Assembly: GCA_017744605.1 (NCBI GenBank)
Contig: JAGIAZ010000006.1
Coordinates: forward strand, 62,001-126,000
DNA from: Sphingobium sp.
GTDB taxonomy: Bacteria; Pseudomonadota; Alphaproteobacteria; Sphingomonadales; Sphingomonadaceae
Reading direction: 5' to 3'
Length of the DNA: 64,000 nt
How positions within the stretch are numbered: position 1 is the first letter of the stretch; every line of letters begins with the position of its first letter. The translations under genes were made by a program, and so were the position numbers. This document shows positions 1-7,840 of the stretch, in pieces. The notes beneath the pieces were generated by a model. It made no database searches. It was not told where the DNA came from and was given only the letters and a program-made list of their open reading frames with translations.

Positions 1-1343
1 CCGAACACGCTGCCCGACACCATGACAATCGGGGGATTGCGCTTCGAGAGATCTTCATATGAGAGGCCGAGCTTCTTCATGGTGCCGGGCGAAAAATTCT
101 CCACGACCACGTCGGCCCAGTCGATGAGCGGATCGAGCACCTCGCGCGAGCGCGGATTCTTCATGTCGAGCGACAGGCTGCGCTTGGAGCTGTTCAGATG
201 GGCGAACCACGGCTTATCGTCCCAGTTGCCGGCCGTGGATGCGCTCACCTGGACGTCCAACCGAGCGAGGTCCGGGCGAGTGCGGCTCTCGATCTTGACG
301 ATCTCCGCGCCCAGGTCGCCCAACGTCTTGGTGGTGATGGAACCCACCAGAGCCCAGGCGAAGTCGAGCACGCGAACGCCGGACAGGGGACCAGGGCGTG
401 TCCCGGCGTGAATGGCGGGGGCTGGGAGGGGATTGATGCCCTCGCGGATGACCGCAAAGCGGTCCGGCAGTCCCGAAGGCGTCGTGAAAAATGCGCGCGC
501 TTGCAGGTGCGGATCGGCGAGCACGTCGGCCGGTTCGTTGGCGACACAGGCGTTGATGCCGCGCCGCAGTCCCTCTTCTGCAATATCCGCCTTCGTCCGG
601 GTCGCGAAGAAATCCGCAATGGCCGCTTCCCAGATGGCGCGTGTCGCGGCCGGCAGAGTCGATCGATTATAGGTCAGCCAGTCGGTCCCCCGAAGCGGGT
701 TGTCTATCCCGGCCTCGTCCATCCAATCGGACAGCGCCTGGTTGGCGGGCGCTCCCAGGCGGCCCGTCATCAGCGAGTGGAAGCACCAGCCGTCCTTCAA
801 GCGCCAGATCGCGCGCACCGTGGCCTTGCCATAAGCGAGTGATCCGCCCGCCCGTCGCAACTTCTGCCTGTCGAATTGCCAGACCAGCACGCCGTTCGTG
901 TTCCGGCTGAAGGCGACCTGTTGAACGGATATGTCGACATGTTGGCCCTTGCCATGCGTGCCGCGCGCGAAATGCGCAGCCATGGCCCCGGCTGCCGCCA
1001 CCATGTCCGCATGAAAGGTGCAGGCATCGGCGGCTTCCTTGACGGGCGGCAATCCCGGCTCCCCCGTCACGCGAAGAGCGCCTCCCATCGCGGACGCGAC
1101 AAGTTCACCCCCGCGCCAATGGGAGCGCGGTCCGCCTGAGCCGAATGTGGTGACGGAGACGTGGATGGCATCCTCTGGAACCGCGATGTCGCCGAGCCGG
1201 TCGAGGCCGAGATCATCGATGACGAAGGACGCGCCTTTGACAGGTCCGCCGACTTCCGCGCCGAGTGACACCAAAAAACGAGCGAGAGGTCTCTCCGCCA
1301 TGCCGCCGAGCGCAGCGATGCGATGCCCTGCAAGCGGCTTCAT
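1..1343 (-). CDS. Two-domain type III CoA-transferase (CaiB/BaiF), 3' end outside window
   Basis: The reading frame opens at the ATG ending at 1343 and stays open to the window edge (447 codons seen). Residues from about 320 (GVRVLDFAWALVGSITT, then KTLGDLGAEIVKIE) are a textbook family III CoA-transferase start. Residues 1-310 are a shortened, divergent copy of the same fold (GKGQHVDISVQQ at 131-142). The position that should hold the nucleophilic Asp of formyl-CoA transferase appears to be Gln142 in this first copy, so the second copy is probably the catalytic one. Family members move CoA between carboxylic acids in the cytoplasm. Its start overlaps the stop of the upstream gene by ATGA, so it is the distal known gene of the operon starting near 9565. 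The acid substrate is unknown. Confidence 0.85.
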   Translation of the reverse strand, partial: MKPLAGHRIAALGGMAERPLARFLVSLGAEVGGPVKGASFVIDDLGLDRLGDIAVPEDAIHVSVTTFGSGGPRSHWRGGELVASAMGGALRVTGEPGLPPVKEAADACTFHADMVAAAGAMAAHFARGTHGKGQHVDISVQQVAFSRNTNGVLVWQFDRQKLRRAGGSLAYGKATVRAIWRLKDGWCFHSLMTGRLGAPANQALSDWMDEAGIDNPLRGTDWLTYNRSTLPAATRAIWEAAIADFFATRTKADIAEEGLRRGINACVANEPADVLADPHLQARAFFTTPSGLPDRFAVIREGINPLPAPAIHAGTRPGPLSGVRVLDFAWALVGSITTKTLGDLGAEIVKIESRTRPDLARLDVQVSASTAGNWDDKPWFAHLNSSKRSLSLDMKNPRSREVLDPLIDWADVVVENFSPGTMKKLGLSYEDLSKRNPPIVMVSGSVF

Positions 1344-2236
1344 GCGTTCAGATCCTCCAGAAAATTCATGATCTCTTCGGCGGCGCCATCGCGCGCGGCC
1401 CAGTCACGCCGGGTCAGCGTCAAGACCGCTACGCCCGCCTGCTCCAGTGCCCGGCGCTGCGCCGGCAAGTGCCAGACCAGTGCTTCTTCTTCTTCGGTAT
1501 ACCAAAGGACGGCCGCGCTTGCGTCGATGTCCGTCGCGTGCTGGCGAATGCGCGCCGCAGAGTCGTAAAATCCGCGCGGACCAACCTGCGTCGCATGAAG
1601 CTGGCTGGCGATCGCCTCTACCGGATGGCCAGTGCCTTCTTCCACGATTGGGCCGGCATCGCGCCATAGATCTGCGAGCGTCGCCCCGGATGGGCTCCAT
1701 CCCGCCATTTCCACGGCCTTGTGAAGTCGGCGGTCGGGCGGTGCCGTTCCTGCGAGCAGGCAAACCTGATCGTTGGCGTGCTTCTCTCCCTTCGCAGCCA
1801 GAATTCGCCGATCGGCATTGGTGGCGGCGATGCCCCGCTCGAGGTCCTTGTCGTCAAGGCCAAGGCGGTCGGCGAGCTTGCGGACCTGGGCGGCCAGGTG
1901 GTCGCGGCTGCTTGTGCGCTGAAGCCGGGCGACATCGAAAATGAGAGGCTCCGGGCCGCTCACAAGCCCGCGCGCGCGCAACTCGCATATATAATAATAG
2001 AGCCGCTGACTATTGTCGTCGCTTCGCGAAAAGATCACCTGCGCGAGTGCATCGAACTGGCCATCTGCCCAATCCTGCAGGATCGAGCGGGCCCATGGCG
2101 TGAACTTGGATTCGAGCCAGGCGTCAGCCTTGGGCGTGGCGCGATCGAGCGACCAACTCAGCGGACCGGCGAAACGCGCGGAGGCGTTGAGAATGTCGAG
2201 CGGGATATCCGCGCCCACGGTTGCGATCTTGGTCAT
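1340..2236 (-). CDS. 2-hydroxyacyl-CoA dehydratase D-subunit-like protein
   Basis: Encodes 298 aa. The region VIFSRSDDNSQRLYYYICEL (68-87), the DVARLQRTSS stretch and the C-terminal LEQAGVAVLTL pattern resemble the HgdB/BcrC/FldB family, which dehydrates 2-hydroxyacyl-CoA or reduces aromatic CoA with a 4Fe-4S cluster. The protein is short for the family (usually 370-430 aa) and has only two cysteines, Cys84 and Cys159. The C-terminal cluster cysteine position reads WYTEEEE (246-252). No ATPase activator is in view. It overlaps both neighbours by four bases (ATGA). Placement beside a CoA-transferase favours a CoA-thioester substrate, but an active Fe-S enzyme is doubtful. The family assignment comes from pattern recognition and is moderate. 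Confidence 0.55.
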   Translation of the reverse strand: MTKIATVGADIPLDILNASARFAGPLSWSLDRATPKADAWLESKFTPWARSILQDWADGQFDALAQVIFSRSDDNSQRLYYYICELRARGLVSGPEPLIFDVARLQRTSSRDHLAAQVRKLADRLGLDDKDLERGIAATNADRRILAAKGEKHANDQVCLLAGTAPPDRRLHKAVEMAGWSPSGATLADLWRDAGPIVEEGTGHPVEAIASQLHATQVGPRGFYDSAARIRQHATDIDASAAVLWYTEEEEALVWHLPAQRRALEQAGVAVLTLTRRDWAARDGAAEEIMNFLEDLNA

Positions 2237-3540
2237 TGTCCGAGCAACTTTGGCAGTCCCATCGCGATGGCTGGGAACAGGATCAGGAGGAGCAGGTGGC
2301 AAAGATCGCTCGCCAGAAAGGGCAGAACGCCTTTGAATATGCGCCGGATCGGTACGTCCGGCATGACGTCGTGAATGACGTAGAGATTGAGGCCGAGGGG
2401 AGGGTGCACGAACCCGATCTCCATCGCGCGGATGATGAAAATGCCGAACCAGATCGGTGACATGCCCAGCCCTTGAACGATCGGCAGCAGGATCGGGGTG
2501 GTGAGCAGCATGAGGCCCAGCCCATCGAGCACCGAGCCGAGCGCGAGCAGGAGCAGCGCGATCAGCATCAGCGTCGGCGTGGGGCCGAGGCCAAGGCCGG
2601 TGACGCTGTCGCTTACCAGTTGGGCGACGCCGGTCGCGCCCACGAAAACCGAGAAGATCAGTGCGCCCAGCACCACCTGCAGGATCATGCCGCTGGTGCG
2701 GAGCGTTTCGGCAAATGCCTTGTGCAATACTGCCAAGGTCAGTCGGCGCCGCCAGGCCGTGATGGCGAACGATCCGGCCGCACCGACGGACGCCGCCTCG
2801 GATGGGCTCATCCAGCCCATGGCGATGGCCGTGATGACGATGACGATCAGCAGCAGCATATCCGCAACGCGGCCCAGCGCGCGCAGCCGCTCGCTCCAGG
2901 GCGCACGCTCGCTGCGCGGCGCCATGGCGGGCCGCCAGAGCACGAGGAGCCAGACGACCAGCATGTAAAAGAGCGCCTGCGTGATGCTCGGGACGATGGC
3001 GGCAGTGAACAATTGGCCGATCGATTGCTCGGCGATGATGCCAAAGACAATGAGGGCGCCGGAGGGAGGAATGAGTTGCCCCAGCGTTCCGCCGACCGCG
3101 ACCGTGCCCGTCGCCAGCGCGTCGGAATAGCCGCGTCGCCGCATTTCGGGCAGGGCGACCATCCCGATCGTCGCGGTGGTTGCGAGGCTGGAGCCGTTGA
3201 TGGCGCCAAAACCTGCGCATCCGGCCACGGAAGCAAAGGCAAGCCCGCCCCGGCGATGACCCATGAACTTCGCCGCGGCGTCAAACAGATCCTTGCTTGC
3301 ATCGGCGGCGAACAGAAGTTGCGCGATCAGCATGAACAGCGGCAGTGTGCCAAGTTCGTAGCGCGTCAGCGTGTCGAACGTGACGACACCGGCCTTGATC
3401 AGCGCCGGCTCGAAGCCCAACACGAGAATGAGGCCGCCAACACCCACCACGCCGAGCGCCACGCCGATCGGCGTGCCCGCGACGAGCAGCACGAACAGGA
3501 TCGCGACGCCGATCAGCCCTGTGCCCGGGGTCGCGATCAT
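2233..3540 (-). CDS. TRAP transporter large permease subunit (DctM family)
   Basis: Encodes 435 aa, the normal DctM length, almost wholly hydrophobic with about 12 membrane segments. Family patterns include the repeated inverted halves, VAGCAGFGAINGSSLATTAT (the GFGAINGSS region) and GTLGQLIPPSGALIVFG (IPPS signature). DctM forms the ion-driven transport pathway of tripartite ATP-independent transporters for organic acids. The ATG at 3540 overlaps the DctQ stop, and its own stop overlaps the next start (both ATGA), so synthesis is coupled. No DctP substrate-binding protein gene is seen in the operon. Confidence 0.93.
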   Translation of the reverse strand: MIATPGTGLIGVAILFVLLVAGTPIGVALGVVGVGGLILVLGFEPALIKAGVVTFDTLTRYELGTLPLFMLIAQLLFAADASKDLFDAAAKFMGHRRGGLAFASVAGCAGFGAINGSSLATTATIGMVALPEMRRRGYSDALATGTVAVGGTLGQLIPPSGALIVFGIIAEQSIGQLFTAAIVPSITQALFYMLVVWLLVLWRPAMAPRSERAPWSERLRALGRVADMLLLIVIVITAIAMGWMSPSEAASVGAAGSFAITAWRRRLTLAVLHKAFAETLRTSGMILQVVLGALIFSVFVGATGVAQLVSDSVTGLGLGPTPTLMLIALLLLALGSVLDGLGLMLLTTPILLPIVQGLGMSPIWFGIFIIRAMEIGFVHPPLGLNLYVIHDVMPDVPIRRIFKGVLPFLASDLCHLLLLILFPAIAMGLPKLLGQ

Positions 3541-3980
3541 GGCCGCCCCCGTTCCCAGGCTTTGCGAAGCCAGGCGAGCGCGACCAACAGCAGGCAGAGA
3601 TTGCAGATCGCTCTCAGAACCCGGTACGGCAAGTTCAGCAATTCGCTCACTTCCTGGCTGTTCCAGAGGTCCGCGGCGATCCACAGGCAGCCGGCAAGCA
3701 GCGAGATCGTGAAAAGCGCACCGAGCAAGGCCGACGCGCGGTTTATCCGCTGACGCCACCTGATCCCGATGCGATCGATGACAAGATGAACGCGGGCATG
3801 GCTGCCGGCATGGGTCGCAATGATGAGGGCGACACCCCCAGCGACCAGCACGCATGCCTGCACGACTTCGATCGAGCCGCGCACTGGGAAGCCGGTATGG
3901 CGGCCAATGACGGCCAGCACATCGGTCGCGCAGGCCATGAGCAGGGCGAGGCCGCCGATCCAGATCAGAGCCTTTCTCAC
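3537..3980 (-). CDS. TRAP transporter small permease subunit (DctQ family)
   Basis: Encodes 147 aa with four predicted membrane helices (about 5-25, 37-57, 82-105 and 122-138), the DctQ pattern. Charged loops such as ARVHLVIDRIGIRWRQR separate helices 2 and 3, where family members carry H-x-x-V/I-D-x-hydrophobic motifs. DctQ assembles with the large permease in the inner membrane. The gene overlaps CapA-like upstream and DctM downstream by four bases each. Substrate cannot be read from the sequence. Confidence 0.9.
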   Translation of the reverse strand: MRKALIWIGGLALLMACATDVLAVIGRHTGFPVRGSIEVVQACVLVAGGVALIIATHAGSHARVHLVIDRIGIRWRQRINRASALLGALFTISLLAGCLWIAADLWNSQEVSELLNLPYRVLRAICNLCLLLVALAWLRKAWERGRP

Positions 3981-5095
3981 GCGAGCGTCTCCGCCAGACG
4001 AACATCGCCCTGATCATCGATGCTGAGCGCCGGAAGCCCGGCTGCAACAGTGATGTCAGCGATGTATTTCAGAATCTTCTGCGCTTGTGCGCCCTGCGCC
4101 AGAATGGGCCGTCCCGGTGGCTCGACATGGACCGGGACGACGCCCGCGTCGATGCGACCATCTTCGTGAACGCGCAGGCGCCCGAGCATCGCGTTCACGG
4201 CTTCGGGATGGAATGGTGCCAGCGAATAGGCCGGATCGGGCTCGAAACCGAAGAGTGTCTTGCGGCGCTCGGCCCATTCGCGTCGGGCGGGATGATCCTG
4301 GGAGGGGCTGAGCGCGCGCGTCACCACGCAGCCGTTGCCCAGGCCGTGGAAAACAGGCCGGCCGAGATGGAATTCGAGGCCGCGAACGATATGGGCATGA
4401 TGGCCGATGACGGCATCGGCTCCGGCCTCGATTGCGGCGTGCGCGAGAGGCCGTTCATAGGGCGTCAGCTGCGCCGGGGTATGAACGATGCCCTTGTGAA
4501 GCGCGACGAGGACAAGGTCGGCTTCGGCTCGCGCCGCGGAAATATCCTGCGCCAATATCTGCGGGACATCGGGCGCCATGCGGTCGAGCCGGGCGGCGGG
4601 CGCGATGGGCGCGCCATCCGCGGTGTCGATCCGCAGCCAGGCGCAACCCGCGCGCCGCGCAGTGGCCCATGATGCTTCCGGTCCGACGCAATTATAGCTG
4701 AGCAGCGCAATCCGAAAGCCGTTGCGCTCAACCACAGCCGGTCGCCGCGCGGCCGCCAGAGACAGGCCGGCGCCGGCGTGAGCGAGGCCCAGTCGATCCA
4801 GTTCTTCGATCGTGTCGGCAATGCCTTCCGCACCGCAGTCCGCGATATGATTGCCGGCGAGACTGAGCATGCCGAAGCCCGCCTCCTTGATCGCCGCGAG
4901 GTTTTCGGGAGGCGCGCCTGGCGCCGGTACATCGCCCTCAAGTTCAGCGCCCCGAAGGCTGTGCGGCACTTCGAGATGGCCGATCGCGATATCCACCTGT
5001 CTCAAGGCCGGGGCTATGCCCGAAAGCCAGTGGCCGGCGTCCAGCTCGTCAAGAACCAGATCGCCAGCCAGAAGGATATCTACAGCCATGGTCAT
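3977..5095 (-). CDS. CapA-family metallophosphoesterase-like protein
   Basis: Encodes 372 aa covering one CapA domain (PF09587), related to calcineurin-like phosphoesterases. Visible motifs are LLAGDLVLDE near the N-terminus (GD metal site), NLAAIKEAGFGMLSLAGNHI (SLAGNH, the N-H metal ligands) and DAVIGHHAHIVRGLE (GHHxH). Classic CapA members take part in poly-gamma-glutamate export, but this copy has no signal peptide or membrane anchor and sits among transport and CoA genes, so a catabolic hydrolase role is more likely here (inference). Two starts are possible, 5095 and 5089; a GAG-rich segment lies just before the second. It follows the TonB receptor by 30 bases and overlaps DctQ. Confidence 0.8.
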   Translation of the reverse strand: MTMAVDILLAGDLVLDELDAGHWLSGIAPALRQVDIAIGHLEVPHSLRGAELEGDVPAPGAPPENLAAIKEAGFGMLSLAGNHIADCGAEGIADTIEELDRLGLAHAGAGLSLAAARRPAVVERNGFRIALLSYNCVGPEASWATARRAGCAWLRIDTADGAPIAPAARLDRMAPDVPQILAQDISAARAEADLVLVALHKGIVHTPAQLTPYERPLAHAAIEAGADAVIGHHAHIVRGLEFHLGRPVFHGLGNGCVVTRALSPSQDHPARREWAERRKTLFGFEPDPAYSLAPFHPEAVNAMLGRLRVHEDGRIDAGVVPVHVEPPGRPILAQGAQAQKILKYIADITVAAGLPALSIDDQGDVRLAETLA

Positions 5096-5125
5096 CTCGA
5101 TAAGACGATGTTCGTCCCTGTCCTA

Positions 5126-7795
5126 TCAGAGCGAGACGCGCGCGCTGAGCGCAAAGAACCGACCAACGGGATCGGCCGCTGTCGCGTCATATCCTCCACT
5201 GCCATTTCCGCTCGGCGCAATGTTGACATAGGGCGGTTTAGCATTGAAAAGATTGCGGATTTCTGCGCCGAGGACGATCGAATGCAGTGTCGCGGAGGGA
5301 TTGATCCGCCATGAAAGATTGAGATCGATCGGCGTGTAGGACGAGACCTTCTCGTTCGGCGTAATGGCATTGTTCACATAGCCGCCGACATGACTGACGC
5401 GAATGAGCGCGCCCCAGGCCCCCTTGTCCCAGTTGAGCGTCAGCCGGGTCTTGAATTTCAGCGGCTGGAAGATCTGATTGAGCTGGCTGACCGCGGGCGC
5501 TGTTGGCGTCTGCTGCGTATGATATTCGGTCAGATATGTGCCGTTCAGATTGATCGCAAATGTGCCCGCGTGCTCCGTTGGAATGCGATAGTTTGCCGAG
5601 AAATCAAAACCCCGCGTAACGGACCGGCCGAGATTGTTGTTCCTGCCATCCACGAACAGGGTGACGGGGTTGGGCAGGACGCCTGCAACGGAGAGTCCTT
5701 GATTGACGAAATCCTGTACCTTGGCGGCCGCATCCGTTCCCTGCAGGATGATATTGGTCCCGTTATAGAGCGATGCCCGCGTCAGCACCGCAAGGTCGGA
5801 CAGGAGCGCAATGATCTTGTTCTTATAATCGACGCTGAAATAGGTGACGGACAAACGCAGATTTGGCGTCGGGTCCCAGTCGCCGCCGAGCGACCATGTG
5901 GTTGCCGTTTCCGGTTTCAGTGCGGGATTGGCGCCCGACACCGCGACGCCCGGGATCGGCGTGCCGCCCGAGGGATTCTGATAGCTCTGGGCATAGAGGC
6001 GATTTGAGTTGCCGAAGATTTCCGGGAAGCTGGGCGCGCGGAAGGACGTGCCGTAGCTTCCCCGCAACATCAGGTTTTTAACCGGCGACCAGTTGACGCC
6101 GATCTTGGGGTTCGTCGTGTCGCCGACATCGGAATATTTGTCGTAGCGGACCGAAGCATCGACGATCAGTTTTTCAAAGCCCGGCATGGCGTTCGAGCTG
6201 CCGAAGATGGGAATGACGAGCTGGCCGTAACCTGAGTCAACGCGCCGTCCGAAATAGCGCCAGGCCATGGCGGTGGTGGGACCGCCGATCGCCGATCCCA
6301 GGGCGATGTCGAACTCCTGGCCTTCATAGCCCACAGCGGCTTTCAGTTCGCCGCCGGGCAGCGCGACGATCGTCCCGTTGAGGCGCGCTTCATAGCCGGT
6401 AAAATTGCCGATGGTGGGTGCAAAAAAGATCTGATTGAAGAGGTTGCCGATCACCGTCTTGCTTGTGCGGTGGAGGCCGTAAGGATCGAAGGCTTGCGTC
6501 GGATCGCTGCTGCCGAGCGCGGTCGTCAGGGCCGCATTGTTCGGGCCGAGCGTCGAGAAGCTATTGTCGTGCGTCTTGCCGCGATCGACGAGCGCCTCGA
6601 ATTCCCAGCCGCCAAATTTTGCACGCACGCCCGGCGTGATCTGCCAACTCGTGCCATAGCCCCAGGTGTCGTTGCTCGCCACGTCGTCGCGGAAATTATA
6701 GGCGATCGTATAGCTGGTGCCGGTAAAGCCGGTCGGCCGCACGAAGAAGGCATTGGTCTGCGGGACGGTGAGCGTGCCCGAACTATAGGCGCTCCGGCGA
6801 TAAAAGTCGCGGCGGCTGAACAGGCCGTCAGCGAAGACCGTCAGCCAATCGGTGACGTCGAAACTGAAAGTGCCGTTGACGGAATTGTATTTTTGCGAGG
6901 GGATCAGGTCCTGCCCCTGCAGGTCGTCGCATCTGTTGGCCGAGCCGGCGACCAGATTTCCTGCCGTGGCCTGTGTGACGCCGCCGGCCGGAATGGCATA
7001 GGTCGTGCCTCCTGCGGTGATGGTGCCGGGCGAGCAGCGCGTGACGCTGTAATCCCTGCCCCCGAGGCCGGTCTGGTTCGAACGGAAATAGGCCCTGTCG
7101 TCGCCGTTCAGGTTTCCTTTGTCGACATGCTCATAGGCGAGCATGACCTGGCCGCGCTCCCACACCTTGCCGGCGGCGATACCGGCCGAATATTCATGAT
7201 AGTCGTCGCCGCTGGTCATGCCGCCGCGAGCAAAGGCCTCGATGCCGTTGAGATTGCGGCGAGGAATGAGATTGACGACGCCAGCGACAGCATCCGAGCC
7301 ATAGATGGCGGATGCGCCATCGGCGACAATCTCGACGCGCTGAACGCCGAGCGAGGGGAGGATCGAGGGATCCGTCGATCGACCGTTGTTGGTAACCCGA
7401 TGTCCGTCGATCAGGATGAGCGTGGCGCTCGGCCCGATGCCGCGCAGGTTGATCGAGTTGCCGTAAACAATATTGCCCGACCCGCCGCTCTGGCCACGGG
7501 AGTTTTCCGAAACGCCAAGGTCGAAGACCTGCGGCAATTCCTTGATGGCGCGGTCGAGCGTCACCCGGCCGGATTCTGCAATATCCTTGGTGTCCAAAGT
7601 CGTTACAGCCGACCCGACGGGCGCGGTGCCGCGGACACGGCTGCCGGTAACGATGATTTCCGCGCTGCTCGCATCCTCAGGCGCGGCCTGGGTTCCACCC
7701 TGCGCTTCAGCGAGGCTCGGCATGGCAAGGGCGATGAGCGCGCATGTCGCGCTAAGCAGGGCTTTGCGTCCCATGCGACCGGTCAGTTCAAACAT
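5126..7795 (-). CDS. TonB-dependent outer-membrane receptor
   Basis: Encodes 889 aa. A signal peptide ends near MPSLAEAQ, followed by a TonB-box-like segment (SAEIIVTGSRV), a plug domain (INLRGIGPSATLILIDGHRV, then ASAIYGSDAVAGVVNLIPRR) and a long beta-barrel ending in aromatic GRFFALSARVSL. Such receptors pull scarce or bulky solutes across the outer membrane with energy from TonB-ExbBD. It lies 45 bases after the CocE-type esterase gene and 30 before the CapA-like gene, so it is likely part of the GntR-controlled operon. Together with the TRAP permease this would give outer- and inner-membrane steps of one uptake route (inference). Confidence 0.95.
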   Translation of the reverse strand: MFELTGRMGRKALLSATCALIALAMPSLAEAQGGTQAAPEDASSAEIIVTGSRVRGTAPVGSAVTTLDTKDIAESGRVTLDRAIKELPQVFDLGVSENSRGQSGGSGNIVYGNSINLRGIGPSATLILIDGHRVTNNGRSTDPSILPSLGVQRVEIVADGASAIYGSDAVAGVVNLIPRRNLNGIEAFARGGMTSGDDYHEYSAGIAAGKVWERGQVMLAYEHVDKGNLNGDDRAYFRSNQTGLGGRDYSVTRCSPGTITAGGTTYAIPAGGVTQATAGNLVAGSANRCDDLQGQDLIPSQKYNSVNGTFSFDVTDWLTVFADGLFSRRDFYRRSAYSSGTLTVPQTNAFFVRPTGFTGTSYTIAYNFRDDVASNDTWGYGTSWQITPGVRAKFGGWEFEALVDRGKTHDNSFSTLGPNNAALTTALGSSDPTQAFDPYGLHRTSKTVIGNLFNQIFFAPTIGNFTGYEARLNGTIVALPGGELKAAVGYEGQEFDIALGSAIGGPTTAMAWRYFGRRVDSGYGQLVIPIFGSSNAMPGFEKLIVDASVRYDKYSDVGDTTNPKIGVNWSPVKNLMLRGSYGTSFRAPSFPEIFGNSNRLYAQSYQNPSGGTPIPGVAVSGANPALKPETATTWSLGGDWDPTPNLRLSVTYFSVDYKNKIIALLSDLAVLTRASLYNGTNIILQGTDAAAKVQDFVNQGLSVAGVLPNPVTLFVDGRNNNLGRSVTRGFDFSANYRIPTEHAGTFAINLNGTYLTEYHTQQTPTAPAVSQLNQIFQPLKFKTRLTLNWDKGAWGALIRVSHVGGYVNNAITPNEKVSSYTPIDLNLSWRINPSATLHSIVLGAEIRNLFNAKPPYVNIAPSGNGSGGYDATAADPVGRFFALSARVSL

Positions 7796-7840
7796 TTCGC
7801 CTCTCCTGAATAGCGTTCGATTCTGAGTATGATTGGGCTC

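Noticed and set aside
6470..7813. Long plus-strand open frame (447 codons) over the TonB receptor at 5126
   Set aside because: Antisense to an obvious receptor; no signal, motif or ribosome binding site.
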